A stretch of 7,188 nucleotides of DNA from CAYRFE01 sp964539615 (GCA_964539615.1 CAZIJP010000135.1:1-7188); one strand, 5' to 3'. Counted from the stretch's first letter, positions 1-6,358 are shown. Notes: generated by a model not told the origin, from the sequence alone. Translations and numbers: made by a program.

Positions 1-54
1 AAGAGATTAAATAAGCGAGTTGTGATAACGTGGCCAATGTATTACGTTCCTTAA
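1..54 (+). CDS. possible 3' end of an upstream gene (partial)
   Basis: Frame 1 is open from the window edge to a TAA at 52-54 and gives 17 residues ending in MYYVP. The other two forward frames hit stops within the first 15 bases, so if a same-strand gene runs in from the left this is its only possible tail. The stretch is too short to distinguish from chance and resembles no family I know. The remaining 128 bases up to the first complete gene are AT-rich and show no clear promoter, hairpin or second reading frame. Confidence 0.2.
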   Translation, partial: KRLNKRVVITWPMYYVP

Positions 55-170
55 ATCAAAAAATGGGAATTTGCACCCGGTTAGATTATTTATGAAGATA
101 CATTAAGCAATCGATTGTATTTTCGGTTTAATTGTGCGTTTTTTAAAAGTGGGCGGCTTAAATCGTAATT

Positions 171-176
171 AGGAGG
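171..176 (+). promoter_or_regulatory. strong Shine-Dalgarno AGGAGG of the first propeller gene
   Basis: AGGAGG lies 6 bases before the ATG at 183, an ideal position, and fixes that start. Strong sites like this recur before the genes at 2117 and 4264. That is notable because Bacteroidota, the group suggested by the propeller family, seldom use them. Confidence 0.75.
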
Positions 177-182
177 CTTTTA

Positions 183-1271
183 ATGAAATGGCTGTTGATA
201 TTAATAACAGTATGCTTTTTGATTCAATGTAAAACGGGAAGCACGAGTAATAATATTCATCCACCCAAAGTAATTGAAACTGACGTTGCCTTTGTATGGG
301 GCTTAAATCAAATTACAGGGAATAACCCTTCACGCTGCTGTGGGTTTAGTAATGATTTGATTTATATTTTATCCGATGAAGGAAACAAATTCCAAATTAC
401 TTTTTATAAGGTTAATGGACAGAAAGAGAAAACTGTTGTGATCAATAAAGGCAAAGGACCCGGAGAAGTTAAATTCAATTTCTTTTTTAAAATTCGGGAT
501 AATCGAATGTTTTTTTATGACTGGTCTTTAAAGAAAATAGCCATCTATGATATAGAAGGAAAACCCATTGATGATATCTTGCTTCCCGCCGAATTAGGAT
601 ATGTTCAAGATTTTGATTATTATGATGGTATTTTTTATTTGCATGATGCCTTGAATAATAAGATCATGAAACTCAATCAAAATGGAGAAGTAGTATCCAA
701 GATAGGGTATGAAGAGGGTATTATTTCGAAAAGTGACTTTTTTACCTTTCCTGTTCGATTTGGACGATTACTGATCGACCAATCAGACCCCAGCTTGTAT
801 TTAGGTTATTATAATCTGCCCTATCGTATTGAAAAATATGATCTTAATTTGAACAAACGTCATACTATAACAAAAAAAGTTTCTGATTCATACTATGAAT
901 GTAAATGGTTAAAGAGAGATAAAAACGTGTCTTTATCAGGAAATATGATGGTTGAGACAATGGCCATATATAATCAATACCTTTATATCCCTTTTGGAGA
1001 GGGGTATACCTATGATCAGAACGGTTTGGTTCCTTATCACGTTGAAAACACGCTCTTTGTTTTTGATAAAAACTCGGGGAAGTATGTTTGTGACATTTGG
1101 AATAAGAAGTTGAAAAATAGTAGTTATGGTTATTATGTGCTTGGAGTCAATAAAGAGTATATTATCCTGCTTTCAATGTATGATTCAAGTGTCGCAGAGG
1201 ATTACGCTTCTCAGGAGGAGCGGGATAATAATTATGCCTGGATATTTGTCTTGAAAAATAAGATCAACTAA
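183..1271 (+). CDS. six-bladed beta-propeller lipoprotein
   Basis: A 362-residue exported protein. The N-terminus is a lipoprotein signal: Lys2, a hydrophobic run, and a lipobox LIQC with the lipidated cysteine at Cys16, followed by a Ser/Thr/Asn-rich linker. The rest consists of repeating short beta-strand units of the type 'xIYIxD...N.I.xYD..G', typical of the six-bladed TolB/NHL-like propellers common in Bacteroidota. The motif KGKGPGE at residues 89-95 is the hallmark turn I associate with that family. It is clearly paralogous to the gene at 2117-3124: both share KGKGPGE and then an 'IYD..G..IDDI' segment about 30 residues later. These proteins probably sit on the outer membrane or in the periplasm as binding or scaffold proteins; their ligand is unknown. 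It is first in the apparent operon, with only 16 bases to the next gene. Family assignment is fairly sure, function is not. Confidence 0.85.
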   Translation: MKWLLILITVCFLIQCKTGSTSNNIHPPKVIETDVAFVWGLNQITGNNPSRCCGFSNDLIYILSDEGNKFQITFYKVNGQKEKTVVINKGKGPGEVKFNFFFKIRDNRMFFYDWSLKKIAIYDIEGKPIDDILLPAELGYVQDFDYYDGIFYLHDALNNKIMKLNQNGEVVSKIGYEEGIISKSDFFTFPVRFGRLLIDQSDPSLYLGYYNLPYRIEKYDLNLNKRHTITKKVSDSYYECKWLKRDKNVSLSGNMMVETMAIYNQYLYIPFGEGYTYDQNGLVPYHVENTLFVFDKNSGKYVCDIWNKKLKNSSYGYYVLGVNKEYIILLSMYDSSVAEDYASQEERDNNYAWIFVLKNKIN

Positions 1272-1287
1272 GTGAGGATGAAAACGT

Positions 1288-2106
1288 ATGTTCGGTATTA
1301 AAAGTCCTGAAGAAATGCGTGCTCTACTGCCATTTGATGATAAAACGGCCGTAACGTATAATTTATTCTATCGTATTTTAGATGATCCCGAGGCCTTTGC
1401 TGTTATATCAGATGAGGGTACTTGTGTCGCAGCGCAGAATATAAACAATTCTATGTGGTTGTGGATGGATGAAAGATGCTCGGATGATCAAATACGTCAA
1501 TATTGCAAAGAATTGGTTGAAGTATTGAAAACACGGTCCATACCCTCAGTTATTGGGATGCCTCGATCGGTTGAACCATTCAGTGGATTGTATGCAACAA
1601 AACATGATCTTAAACTTGTCCCCGGTATGGGCATGATTGCATATTATTGCCCACAAGCAATACCACATTCCAATACTTCATGGCGCGTATATTGTGCCGG
1701 CGAAAGCGATATCGATATTATTGCTGAATTCAGCGCAGGCTTTACACGTGATGCATTTAATAAACCTGCCGAAAAGGGTGATTATATCAAAACGGCCGAA
1801 CGATTAATTAATTCCGGAAATCTATATGTTTTACATAACGGAGAAGCTGTTGTTTCAATGGCAAATATTGCACATAGAACAAAAGAATATGGTCGTATCA
1901 ATTTGGTGTATACGCCTCGTGAATTACGAAAAAAGGGGTATGCGTCGCATATCGTCACTGCACTGAGCGAGCAATTATTAACAGAGGGTATAACACCGAT
2001 GTTGTATACGGATGATACCAATGCAACGTCTAATAAGGTGTATCAAGACTGCGGATTCATAGAAACCGGACGACTTGCTTCGATAACATTTACTGAAAAG
2101 CAATAA
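1288..2106 (+). CDS. GNAT family N-acetyltransferase
   Basis: A 272-residue cytoplasmic protein. The C-terminal half (about 133-270) is a GNAT fold, which transfers an acyl group, usually acetyl from acetyl-CoA, to an amine. A strand 'INLVYTP' is followed by the CoA pyrophosphate loop RKKGYA (214-219) and its helix, and then by the closing block with N245, N249, Y252 and CGF (255-257), as in 'N..S...Y...GF' acetyltransferases. The N-terminal half (1-130) is poorly conserved to my eye and may be a degenerate second GNAT lobe, a common layout at this length. The ATG at 1288 has GAGGA 9 bases upstream. The gene starts 16 bases after the lipoprotein gene and ends 10 bases before the second propeller gene, so it is almost certainly co-transcribed. 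The substrate cannot be read from the sequence. Confidence 0.85.
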   Translation: MFGIKSPEEMRALLPFDDKTAVTYNLFYRILDDPEAFAVISDEGTCVAAQNINNSMWLWMDERCSDDQIRQYCKELVEVLKTRSIPSVIGMPRSVEPFSGLYATKHDLKLVPGMGMIAYYCPQAIPHSNTSWRVYCAGESDIDIIAEFSAGFTRDAFNKPAEKGDYIKTAERLINSGNLYVLHNGEAVVSMANIAHRTKEYGRINLVYTPRELRKKGYASHIVTALSEQLLTEGITPMLYTDDTNATSNKVYQDCGFIETGRLASITFTEKQ

Positions 2107-2111
2107 AGGAG
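2106..2111 (+). promoter_or_regulatory. Shine-Dalgarno AAGGAG overlapping the preceding stop codon
   Basis: AAGGAG begins on the last base of the TAA stop of the acetyltransferase gene and lies 5 bases before the ATG at 2117. The overlap suggests ribosomes ending on the first gene can restart on the second, tying their expression together. Confidence 0.65.
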
Positions 2112-2116
2112 ATCGT

Positions 2117-3124
2117 ATGAAATATTCTGGCAATATCATGGCGTTGAGTATTTTGTTGTCATTGTTTTTATCTATTACGATCAACGCTCAATCATCATGG
2201 TCGCCTCAAAGTAAACCGCTTTCCCGCGCAGCATTTATGATCAATGGCATTCAAAAACAACATCTTTATTTTATGGAAGATTCTTCAGAATCATTTAATC
2301 TCAATTTTTATAGTTTTTCCGGAAAACTAGACTCAACGATATCGTTTCGCAAAGGGAAGGGCCCGGGAGAATTACTATTCCCGGCGTCGTTAACAATTTC
2401 AAATGATCAAATATATATTTTTGATGATAAATTAAATAAGGTAAGCATCTACGATAGGACAGGGCATTATATCGACGATATAGTATTAGCAACCGTTTTA
2501 GGCACCCGTTCGCAAATGGTTGTTTTTAATAATTATTTTGTGTTTCATGATAATTATGAGCATGAACTTTTTGTGTTAGATCAAAATGGCACTGTTATTA
2601 AAGACATGAAATATTCATCGCCAATAGTAGGGAATGATATCAATGGTCAAGCGCTTAATGGCGGTTGTATTTCCGCTGACGAGTCTTTTTTATATATTGG
2701 GAGTTATCAAAAACCATTTACAATTAAAATATTTGATAAGAATTTCTTATTGATCAAATCTTTAACAAGAACTATTCATAATTCATATACATCATATAGG
2801 TATAAATCATCGGGCAATGGCATGGAAGGTGATATGCTTATCGGATCAATCCGATCATCCGATAATAAACTTTATGCTGTGTATGGAGGCAATATTCTTT
2901 GCGAAAAAGGGAAAATGCATATTTCAGTTTTCGATAAAACAACAAATACTTATTTGAAAGACCTGGCAAGCAAAGAACTTGAAGATATATGGGGCATGTG
3001 TAAACTTGTTGGCGTTACAGATGATTCCTTAGTCTTGTTTATACAAGGATATCGTAATGAACAAAAAAAGAAACTTAACGAGAAGGAAGGATTTGTTGTA
3101 TTTATACCCAAAACGAAGTTTTAA
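2117..3124 (+). CDS. secreted six-bladed beta-propeller protein
   Basis: A 335-residue paralogue of the first gene. The N-terminus is a classical signal peptide: Lys2, a hydrophobic core of residues 8-20, then T-I-N-A with likely signal peptidase I cleavage after Ala24. There is no lipobox cysteine, so the mature protein should be soluble in the periplasm or exported, unlike its lipid-anchored partner. The propeller repeats carry KGKGPGE at 79-85, followed by 'DDKLNKVSIYD' and 'IDDI' segments that align with the first protein without large gaps through the N-terminal half. Its C-terminal blades diverge more. With the acetyltransferase between the two copies, this looks like an old tandem duplication or a two-component propeller set. 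Function and ligand are unknown. The start is well supported by AAGGAG 5 bases upstream. Confidence 0.83.
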   Translation: MKYSGNIMALSILLSLFLSITINAQSSWSPQSKPLSRAAFMINGIQKQHLYFMEDSSESFNLNFYSFSGKLDSTISFRKGKGPGELLFPASLTISNDQIYIFDDKLNKVSIYDRTGHYIDDIVLATVLGTRSQMVVFNNYFVFHDNYEHELFVLDQNGTVIKDMKYSSPIVGNDINGQALNGGCISADESFLYIGSYQKPFTIKIFDKNFLLIKSLTRTIHNSYTSYRYKSSGNGMEGDMLIGSIRSSDNKLYAVYGGNILCEKGKMHISVFDKTTNTYLKDLASKELEDIWGMCKLVGVTDDSLVLFIQGYRNEQKKKLNEKEGFVVFIPKTKF

Positions 3125-3252
3125 AATGACGCAAGCGGTGTCTCAAATTCCTACGCAATGAATGGTGTTATTGTCGTGATCGCTAAAATAGCATTCAGAA
3201 GGTGAATATATTTGAAATATAAGTGGGCACTAATGAAGCAAGGAACCATAGT
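3125..3252 (+). other. longest gap within the operon; no gene seen
   Basis: 128 bases separate the second propeller gene from the chosen start at 3253. The gap holds an 11-codon ATG frame (3126-3161) with no ribosome binding site, and a 15-bp AT-only palindrome with arms TATATTT/AAATATA around 3214. There is no GC-rich hairpin followed by T residues, so no terminator can be called. An internal promoter is possible, but I could not find a convincing pair of boxes. Confidence 0.4.
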
Positions 3253-4233
3253 ATGAATGATAATCATGTATTTTGCAGCAAGAATATTTTTCTTGTGTAT
3301 TGTGGATTACATGCGGCTGGTTATGATTTATGTCCTCGAGACCTTGATCCGGCAATTAAAACCTTAATTTCTTCTATAAAGAAAAACGATTTATTAACCG
3401 ACTATTTTAAGAACACACGATTAGAATCGTGCCCGGTCAACCCCTATTGGCCACGTGGTTTTCTGTTGGCTTTGGCTTCATTTTATTATACTGGGAGCAA
3501 TAATTATTCTGAGAGCGAAGAACAGATGCTTGATTGCTATCTTGATTCCTTGGATCATATAAGCGACGAAGAAAAAGATGAAGATACAAAGCAATGGCTG
3601 TATAAATTACCATCAATTTTGACAGAAATGAGCACCATTCCGGAATTATCTGAAGCATGGACTTCATACAAACGGTCTTTAGCAGAATTTGAACCATCAT
3701 TTGAACGACAGATTCTTGATACAATGAAATTGTTCACTCGAAAGATGAAAATACCAATGCAAGAACTTCCGGAGTTCAGATTTATTCCAAATTATCTTCA
3801 GGCTCCTCAGATTACAGATCCGGTCTTTTATGATAATACTATTTACCTGTTATGCCATACCCCTGATAGAGCATCAATTATTCATGAATTATTGCATTAT
3901 AGTTTGGCGAAATATTTGGATGATAATTTTAAAGAGATTTCTCGCTATGCTCATTTATTGAAACCAGTTTTACCGGAAATGCTACGGTATCGATATGCAT
4001 GGGATGATGGTGTCGCGTCATGGGCCAATGTTTTCGACGAACATATCATGCGAGCTGCTTCGTTATGGTTAACATATGATTCGGAGAAAGTGCAGGTAAT
4101 AGGGAACGCATATGCGAAAGAAGGTTTTCGCTACGTTCCGGGAATAATCGAATGTTTTCAAAAAGAGTGGAAGGGGATGGAATCCTTTGATATCTTTTTA
4201 ACAACGTGCTTAAAACACTATATGAGGATTTAA
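3253..4233 (+). CDS. predicted HExxH zinc metallopeptidase-like protein (HELLH)
   Basis: I do not recognise a named family with certainty. From the ATG the protein is 326 residues. A zincin motif H-E-L-L-H lies at 211-215, where the two histidines would bind zinc and Glu212 would act as the base. About 48 residues later comes W-A-N-V-F-D-E-H-I-M-R-A (257-268), whose Glu263 could be the third ligand. That HExxH plus 'E-H-x-x-R-A' layout recalls DUF4932-type proteins, a tentative match. The first 200 residues are mostly helical, with an acidic stretch near 90-112. There is no signal peptide or membrane segment, so it is probably cytoplasmic. The start was chosen at 3253 because AAGGA lies 8 bases upstream; a GTG at 3223, directly after an in-frame stop, would add 10 residues but has no such site. 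The next gene starts 30 bases on. Confidence 0.6.
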   Translation: MNDNHVFCSKNIFLVYCGLHAAGYDLCPRDLDPAIKTLISSIKKNDLLTDYFKNTRLESCPVNPYWPRGFLLALASFYYTGSNNYSESEEQMLDCYLDSLDHISDEEKDEDTKQWLYKLPSILTEMSTIPELSEAWTSYKRSLAEFEPSFERQILDTMKLFTRKMKIPMQELPEFRFIPNYLQAPQITDPVFYDNTIYLLCHTPDRASIIHELLHYSLAKYLDDNFKEISRYAHLLKPVLPEMLRYRYAWDDGVASWANVFDEHIMRAASLWLTYDSEKVQVIGNAYAKEGFRYVPGIIECFQKEWKGMESFDIFLTTCLKHYMRI

Positions 4234-4252
4234 TTCATAAAATATAAAACTT

Positions 4253-4258
4253 AAGGAG
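4253..4258 (+). promoter_or_regulatory. strong Shine-Dalgarno AAGGAG of the nitrilase-family gene
   Basis: AAGGAG stands 5 bases before the ATG at 4264 in the 30-base gap after the HELLH gene, and fixes the start. It matches the style of the sites before the first and third genes. Confidence 0.7.
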
Positions 4259-4263
4259 ATATT

Positions 4264-5010
4264 ATGAAAAATTTTAAAGCTGCCCTTGTTGTTCACAAAA
4301 TACGAGCAACACTGGAAGAAAATATCGATTCAATAAAAAACGCAATCCGTGAAGCTGCAGCAAATAAATCTGCCTTGGTTTTATTTTCAGAAACGGCATT
4401 AACGGGATTGGCCAATACCGACGATCCTAAGCACGATATAACCCTCGGTATAGAAATAACAAGTGCGATCATCATTGACATTTGTGCTTGTGCAAAAGAA
4501 AAAGGGATCTATGTTGCCTTGGGCTTCTTTGAACGTGAAGAAAACAGTTTATATGATACTGCAATATTGATCGATCGATCCGGGCACATAATTCTTACAT
4601 ACCGGCGCATGTCGAATGGTTGGCATGATCCAAGGATAAAAAATGATATTTACAAAGAGGGTGATGCAGTTTCTTCGGTAATAACCGAATTCGGCAAGAT
4701 CTGCTTTTTGATCTGTGGTGATCTCTTTGACGATAGATTGGCCCAATTAGTTAAGGACCAAAGCGCTGATATTATGCTGTATCCTTTTGCGAGAGGTTTT
4801 GATGATCGATCATATGATACCGATCGATGGGTAACACAAGAAATACCTGATTACTGCGAACAAATTAAAAAGACAGAAGCCTTGACATTGGGCACGAATT
4901 ATATTAATGATGATTATTTCGGCGGGGCATTTATTATTTCTAAGGAAGGACAGCTTCTTGGTGAATATTCGCTGGGAAAAGAAGGTATCCTCTATTATAC
5001 TCTTGATTGA
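4264..5010 (+). CDS. carbon-nitrogen hydrolase (nitrilase superfamily)
   Basis: A 248-residue cytoplasmic protein of the nitrilase fold, whose members cleave C-N bonds in amides, nitriles or carbamoyl compounds through a Glu-Lys-Cys triad. The Glu block is 'LVLFSETALTG' with Glu43. The nucleophile block is 'ICFLICGDLFDD' with Cys151. The middle block, normally 'Y-R-K', reads Y-R-R-M-S at 113-117, so the catalytic lysine position is Arg115. Lys126 is the nearest alternative. Spacing from that block to the cysteine (36 residues) is normal. 'DRSGHII' before it and 'GGAFIISKEGQLLGE' near the end are typical of the family. Length is at the short end, but the fold looks complete. It sits between two predicted metallopeptidase genes. 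The substrate is unknown. The arginine may be a subfamily trait or mark altered activity. Confidence 0.85.
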   Translation: MKNFKAALVVHKIRATLEENIDSIKNAIREAAANKSALVLFSETALTGLANTDDPKHDITLGIEITSAIIIDICACAKEKGIYVALGFFEREENSLYDTAILIDRSGHIILTYRRMSNGWHDPRIKNDIYKEGDAVSSVITEFGKICFLICGDLFDDRLAQLVKDQSADIMLYPFARGFDDRSYDTDRWVTQEIPDYCEQIKKTEALTLGTNYINDDYFGGAFIISKEGQLLGEYSLGKEGILYYTLD

Positions 5011-5030
5011 TTTGTTTTTGTCGAGATAAG

Positions 5031-5072
5031 AAGGAGCTGTTTGTGATAACTACTGTTGTGAATATCGAATAA
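5031..5072 (+). promoter_or_regulatory. strong ribosome binding site with a 9-codon mini-reading frame before the last operon gene
   Basis: AAGGAG at 5031-5036 is followed after 6 bases by GTG at 5043, which opens a 9-codon frame ending in TAA at 5070-5072. That stop lies just before the AAGG and the start codons (GTG 5074, ATG 5083) of the next gene, which is in a different frame. The best ribosome binding site here therefore drives a tiny peptide and not the gene itself. It could act as a translational coupler or leader peptide. An old frameshift that detached a former start is the alternative. Confidence 0.4.
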
Positions 5073-5082
5073 GGTGCCAGGA

Positions 5083-5826
5083 ATGATTAGTAAGATTTGG
5101 CAAACAATAGAAACAGAGCATTATCTGTTTCATTATCCACAAAATTCATTTATAGACACCAAGATTGATTCGATCGCTGCATATCAAGAACAATGTTATG
5201 CTGAAATTCATGCTTTTTTGAATATCTCTCCTTCACTTCATATTTGTTATTTTTTATGTACTTCTCCGGAAGAAGTAGGGGAAGCATACGGCGATAACGA
5301 ACCGTGTAATGGTTTTGCAGCTCCGCCTGACACGATTTATGCTGTTTTTAATGAAACATGTCAATGCATCGGGTATCACGAAGATGCACATTTAATCTCT
5401 TATCATGCTTTCGGGAGACCACAGCAAGCATTCATTCGAGAAGGGCTTGCTATGCATTTTGATAGAGTCTGGCATGGTATCCCAAATGAAAGCATATGCC
5501 GATATTTTCTCGATACCGGGAGATATATACCGATCACAACGTTGATCGATGATGAGCATTTTTATGGAATATCAGACTGGATATCATACCCGATCGCAGG
5601 TGCATTTGCATCGTATTTATTACAGCGATATGATATATCCTTATATATAACCATGTTTCGAAATGCAGTAGAGAAGCGGTATTTTTCCGATAGTATTTTA
5701 ATTGAGAAGCTCCTATCGTTAGAAGAACGTGATTTTTGTCATTCAATAAAATCAATTCCATATGCTCAAGGCCTTCACTGTGAAGTAGCCCGATTGTATG
5801 AGAATATACCTAGCATTCGGACATAA
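5083..5826 (+). CDS. predicted HExxH metallopeptidase, MA-clan gluzincin-like (HEDAH)
   Basis: A 247-residue protein (250 if the GTG at 5074 is used). The zinc motif is H-E-D-A-H at 99-103 in the ATG numbering. After 16 intervening residues comes R-E-G-L-A-M-H-F with Glu120, the expected third ligand. HExxH, then 'E-G-x-A' about 17 residues on, and a later 'Y-x-x-A-G-A-F-x-x-Y-L' helix (169-179) are the pattern of MA-clan peptidase-like domains related to the M1 fold. Before the motif, 'ETEHYLFHYP' and a helix-strand unit match the usual entry to that domain. There is no signal peptide, so it is cytoplasmic, unlike many relatives. It differs from the HELLH protein upstream in every part except the motif, so it is not a duplicate. 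ATG 5083 was preferred because AAGG lies 8 bases upstream. Substrate unknown. Confidence 0.68.
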   Translation: MISKIWQTIETEHYLFHYPQNSFIDTKIDSIAAYQEQCYAEIHAFLNISPSLHICYFLCTSPEEVGEAYGDNEPCNGFAAPPDTIYAVFNETCQCIGYHEDAHLISYHAFGRPQQAFIREGLAMHFDRVWHGIPNESICRYFLDTGRYIPITTLIDDEHFYGISDWISYPIAGAFASYLLQRYDISLYITMFRNAVEKRYFSDSILIEKLLSLEERDFCHSIKSIPYAQGLHCEVARLYENIPSIRT

Positions 5827-5857
5827 GCGGTTCAACTGAATCGATACGGTGAAAATA

Positions 5858-5873
5858 TTTATTTTGAAATAAA
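5858..5873. terminator. weak AT-only palindrome between convergent genes
   Basis: TTTATTT and AAATAAA form 7-bp arms around a TG centre in the 47-base gap between the convergent metallopeptidase and nucleotidyltransferase genes. The position suits a bidirectional terminator, but the stem has no G-C pairs and the loop is only two bases, so the call is weak. Confidence 0.2.
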
Positions 5874-6191
5874 CTAGACAAAAATAGCCTCGTGCTCGAT
5901 ACGTTCTTTCAATGAAGCGTTTATTAACTCAGTCATAGAGACAATATCAACCGAATGTTGGAAGATTTCCTCGAACGTTTCTTTCATATGAACCAGAGCA
6001 AACATATCCGGTTCCAGTAATTCAACGACAATATCAATAGTGCTTTCCGGTCGTGCCTGATTTCGAGCAAAAGATCCGAATAACCCTATACGTGAAACAC
6101 CGTAACGTAGTGTCAAGAATTGTTTAAGGGTTTGTAATTCCTCTATGATAGATTCTTTTGATAAATTTTGCTGTTCCATGTATTTTCTCAT
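5874..6191 (-). CDS. MNT-type nucleotidyltransferase domain protein, degenerate metal motif
   Basis: A 105-residue minimal nucleotidyltransferase of the MntA/KNTase-like group, small proteins that often AMPylate a partner HEPN toxin. The fold signature is 'RIGLFGSFARNQARPESTIDIVVE': Gly39-Ser40, ten residues, then Thr51-Ile52-Asp53, where the family motif GSx10DxD has Asp first. Asp53 and the later carboxylate Asp82 (in 'VDIV') remain, but the first metal-binding aspartate is lost, so catalysis may be weak or absent. No HEPN gene follows, because the next gene downstream is convergent. Two starts are possible: ATG at 6191 has AGAGG only one base away, and ATG at 6179 has it 13 bases away. Neither is ideal; the longer form is given. 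It is divergent from the fic gene. Confidence 0.75.
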   Translation of the reverse strand: MRKYMEQQNLSKESIIEELQTLKQFLTLRYGVSRIGLFGSFARNQARPESTIDIVVELLEPDMFALVHMKETFEEIFQHSVDIVSMTELINASLKERIEHEAIFV

Positions 6192-6230
6192 ACCTCTTTA
6201 AATTTTCTATCCACGTAAACTACAAGGATA

Positions 6231-6259
6231 ATAGTAAGGCATATTTCAGATATTGGCAA
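6231..6259 (-). promoter_or_regulatory. putative sigma70-type promoter of the nucleotidyltransferase gene
   Basis: Read on the minus strand, TTGCCA (6259-6254) and TACTAT (6236-6231) are separated by exactly 17 bases. They match the -35 and -10 consensus at five and four of six positions. Transcription would begin about 33 bases before the ATG at 6191. This is the better of the two promoters in the divergent gap. Confidence 0.45.
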
Positions 6260-6281
6260 TAAAATGCTGCGAAAATACACC

Positions 6282-6309
6282 TTGCAAACGATTATTATTG
6301 TGATATTCT
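6282..6309 (+). promoter_or_regulatory. putative promoter of the fic gene
   Basis: TTGCAA (6282-6287), 16 bases, then TATTCT (6304-6309) resemble a sigma70 promoter. Read by Bacteroidota rules, TTG at 6282 and ATTCTTTG at 6305-6312 are a partial match to TTG / TAnnTTTG. A transcript starting near 6316 would have a leader of about 70 bases containing all three ATGCGGAGA elements. The -35 boxes of the two divergent promoters are only about 22 bases apart. Confidence 0.35.
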
Positions 6310-6337
6310 TTGTGTATGAATTTAACAACACACAAAG
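6308..6337. repeat. 8-bp inverted repeat CTTTGTGT...ACACAAAG
   Basis: CTTTGTGT (6308-6315) and ACACAAAG (6330-6337) are perfect inverted arms 14 bases apart. They sit over the -10 box and probable transcription start of fic. The arm centres are about two helical turns apart, which would suit a dimeric repressor. No regulator gene is visible in the window to match it. Confidence 0.35.
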
Positions 6338-6339
6338 AC

Positions 6340-6348
6340 ATGCGGAGA
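6340..6348 (+). repeat. upstream copy of the ATGCGGAGA element
   Basis: ATGCGGAGA occurs here in the same direction as in the right arm of the palindrome, 34 bases upstream of that copy. The following bases TTA nearly match the ATA of the palindrome arm. It can pair with the left arm (TCTCCGCAT, 6362-6370) in RNA, as an alternative to the main hairpin, or serve as a third protein-binding half-site. Confidence 0.6.
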
Positions 6349-6358
6349 TTATCAGCCT

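Noticed and set aside
3126..3161. 11-codon ATG frame right after the second propeller gene
   Set aside because: No ribosome binding site and no features in the peptide; chance frames of this size are expected.
3207..3221. 15-bp palindrome TATATTT-G-AAATATA before the HELLH gene
   Set aside because: A/T-only and short in AT-rich DNA, with no box pair or repeat nearby, so it is not evidence of an operator or terminator.
3437..3737. Two minus-strand frames of 95 and 60 residues opposite the HELLH gene
   Set aside because: Low-complexity shadows of the plus-strand coding sequence with no motif or start signal.
4566..4830. Clusters such as GATCGATCGATC and a general abundance of GATC
   Set aside because: They fall in codons for Asp-Arg-Ser and Asp-Asp-Arg-Ser runs. 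The window has perhaps twice the chance number by rough hand count, but dinucleotide and codon bias could explain that.
5827..5873. GTTCAAC at 5830-5836 resembling an integron attC core (RYYYAAC)
   Set aside because: No partner GTTRRRY core or attC-like fold lies in the 47-base gap, and the other gaps hold no matching sites, so this is not a cassette array.
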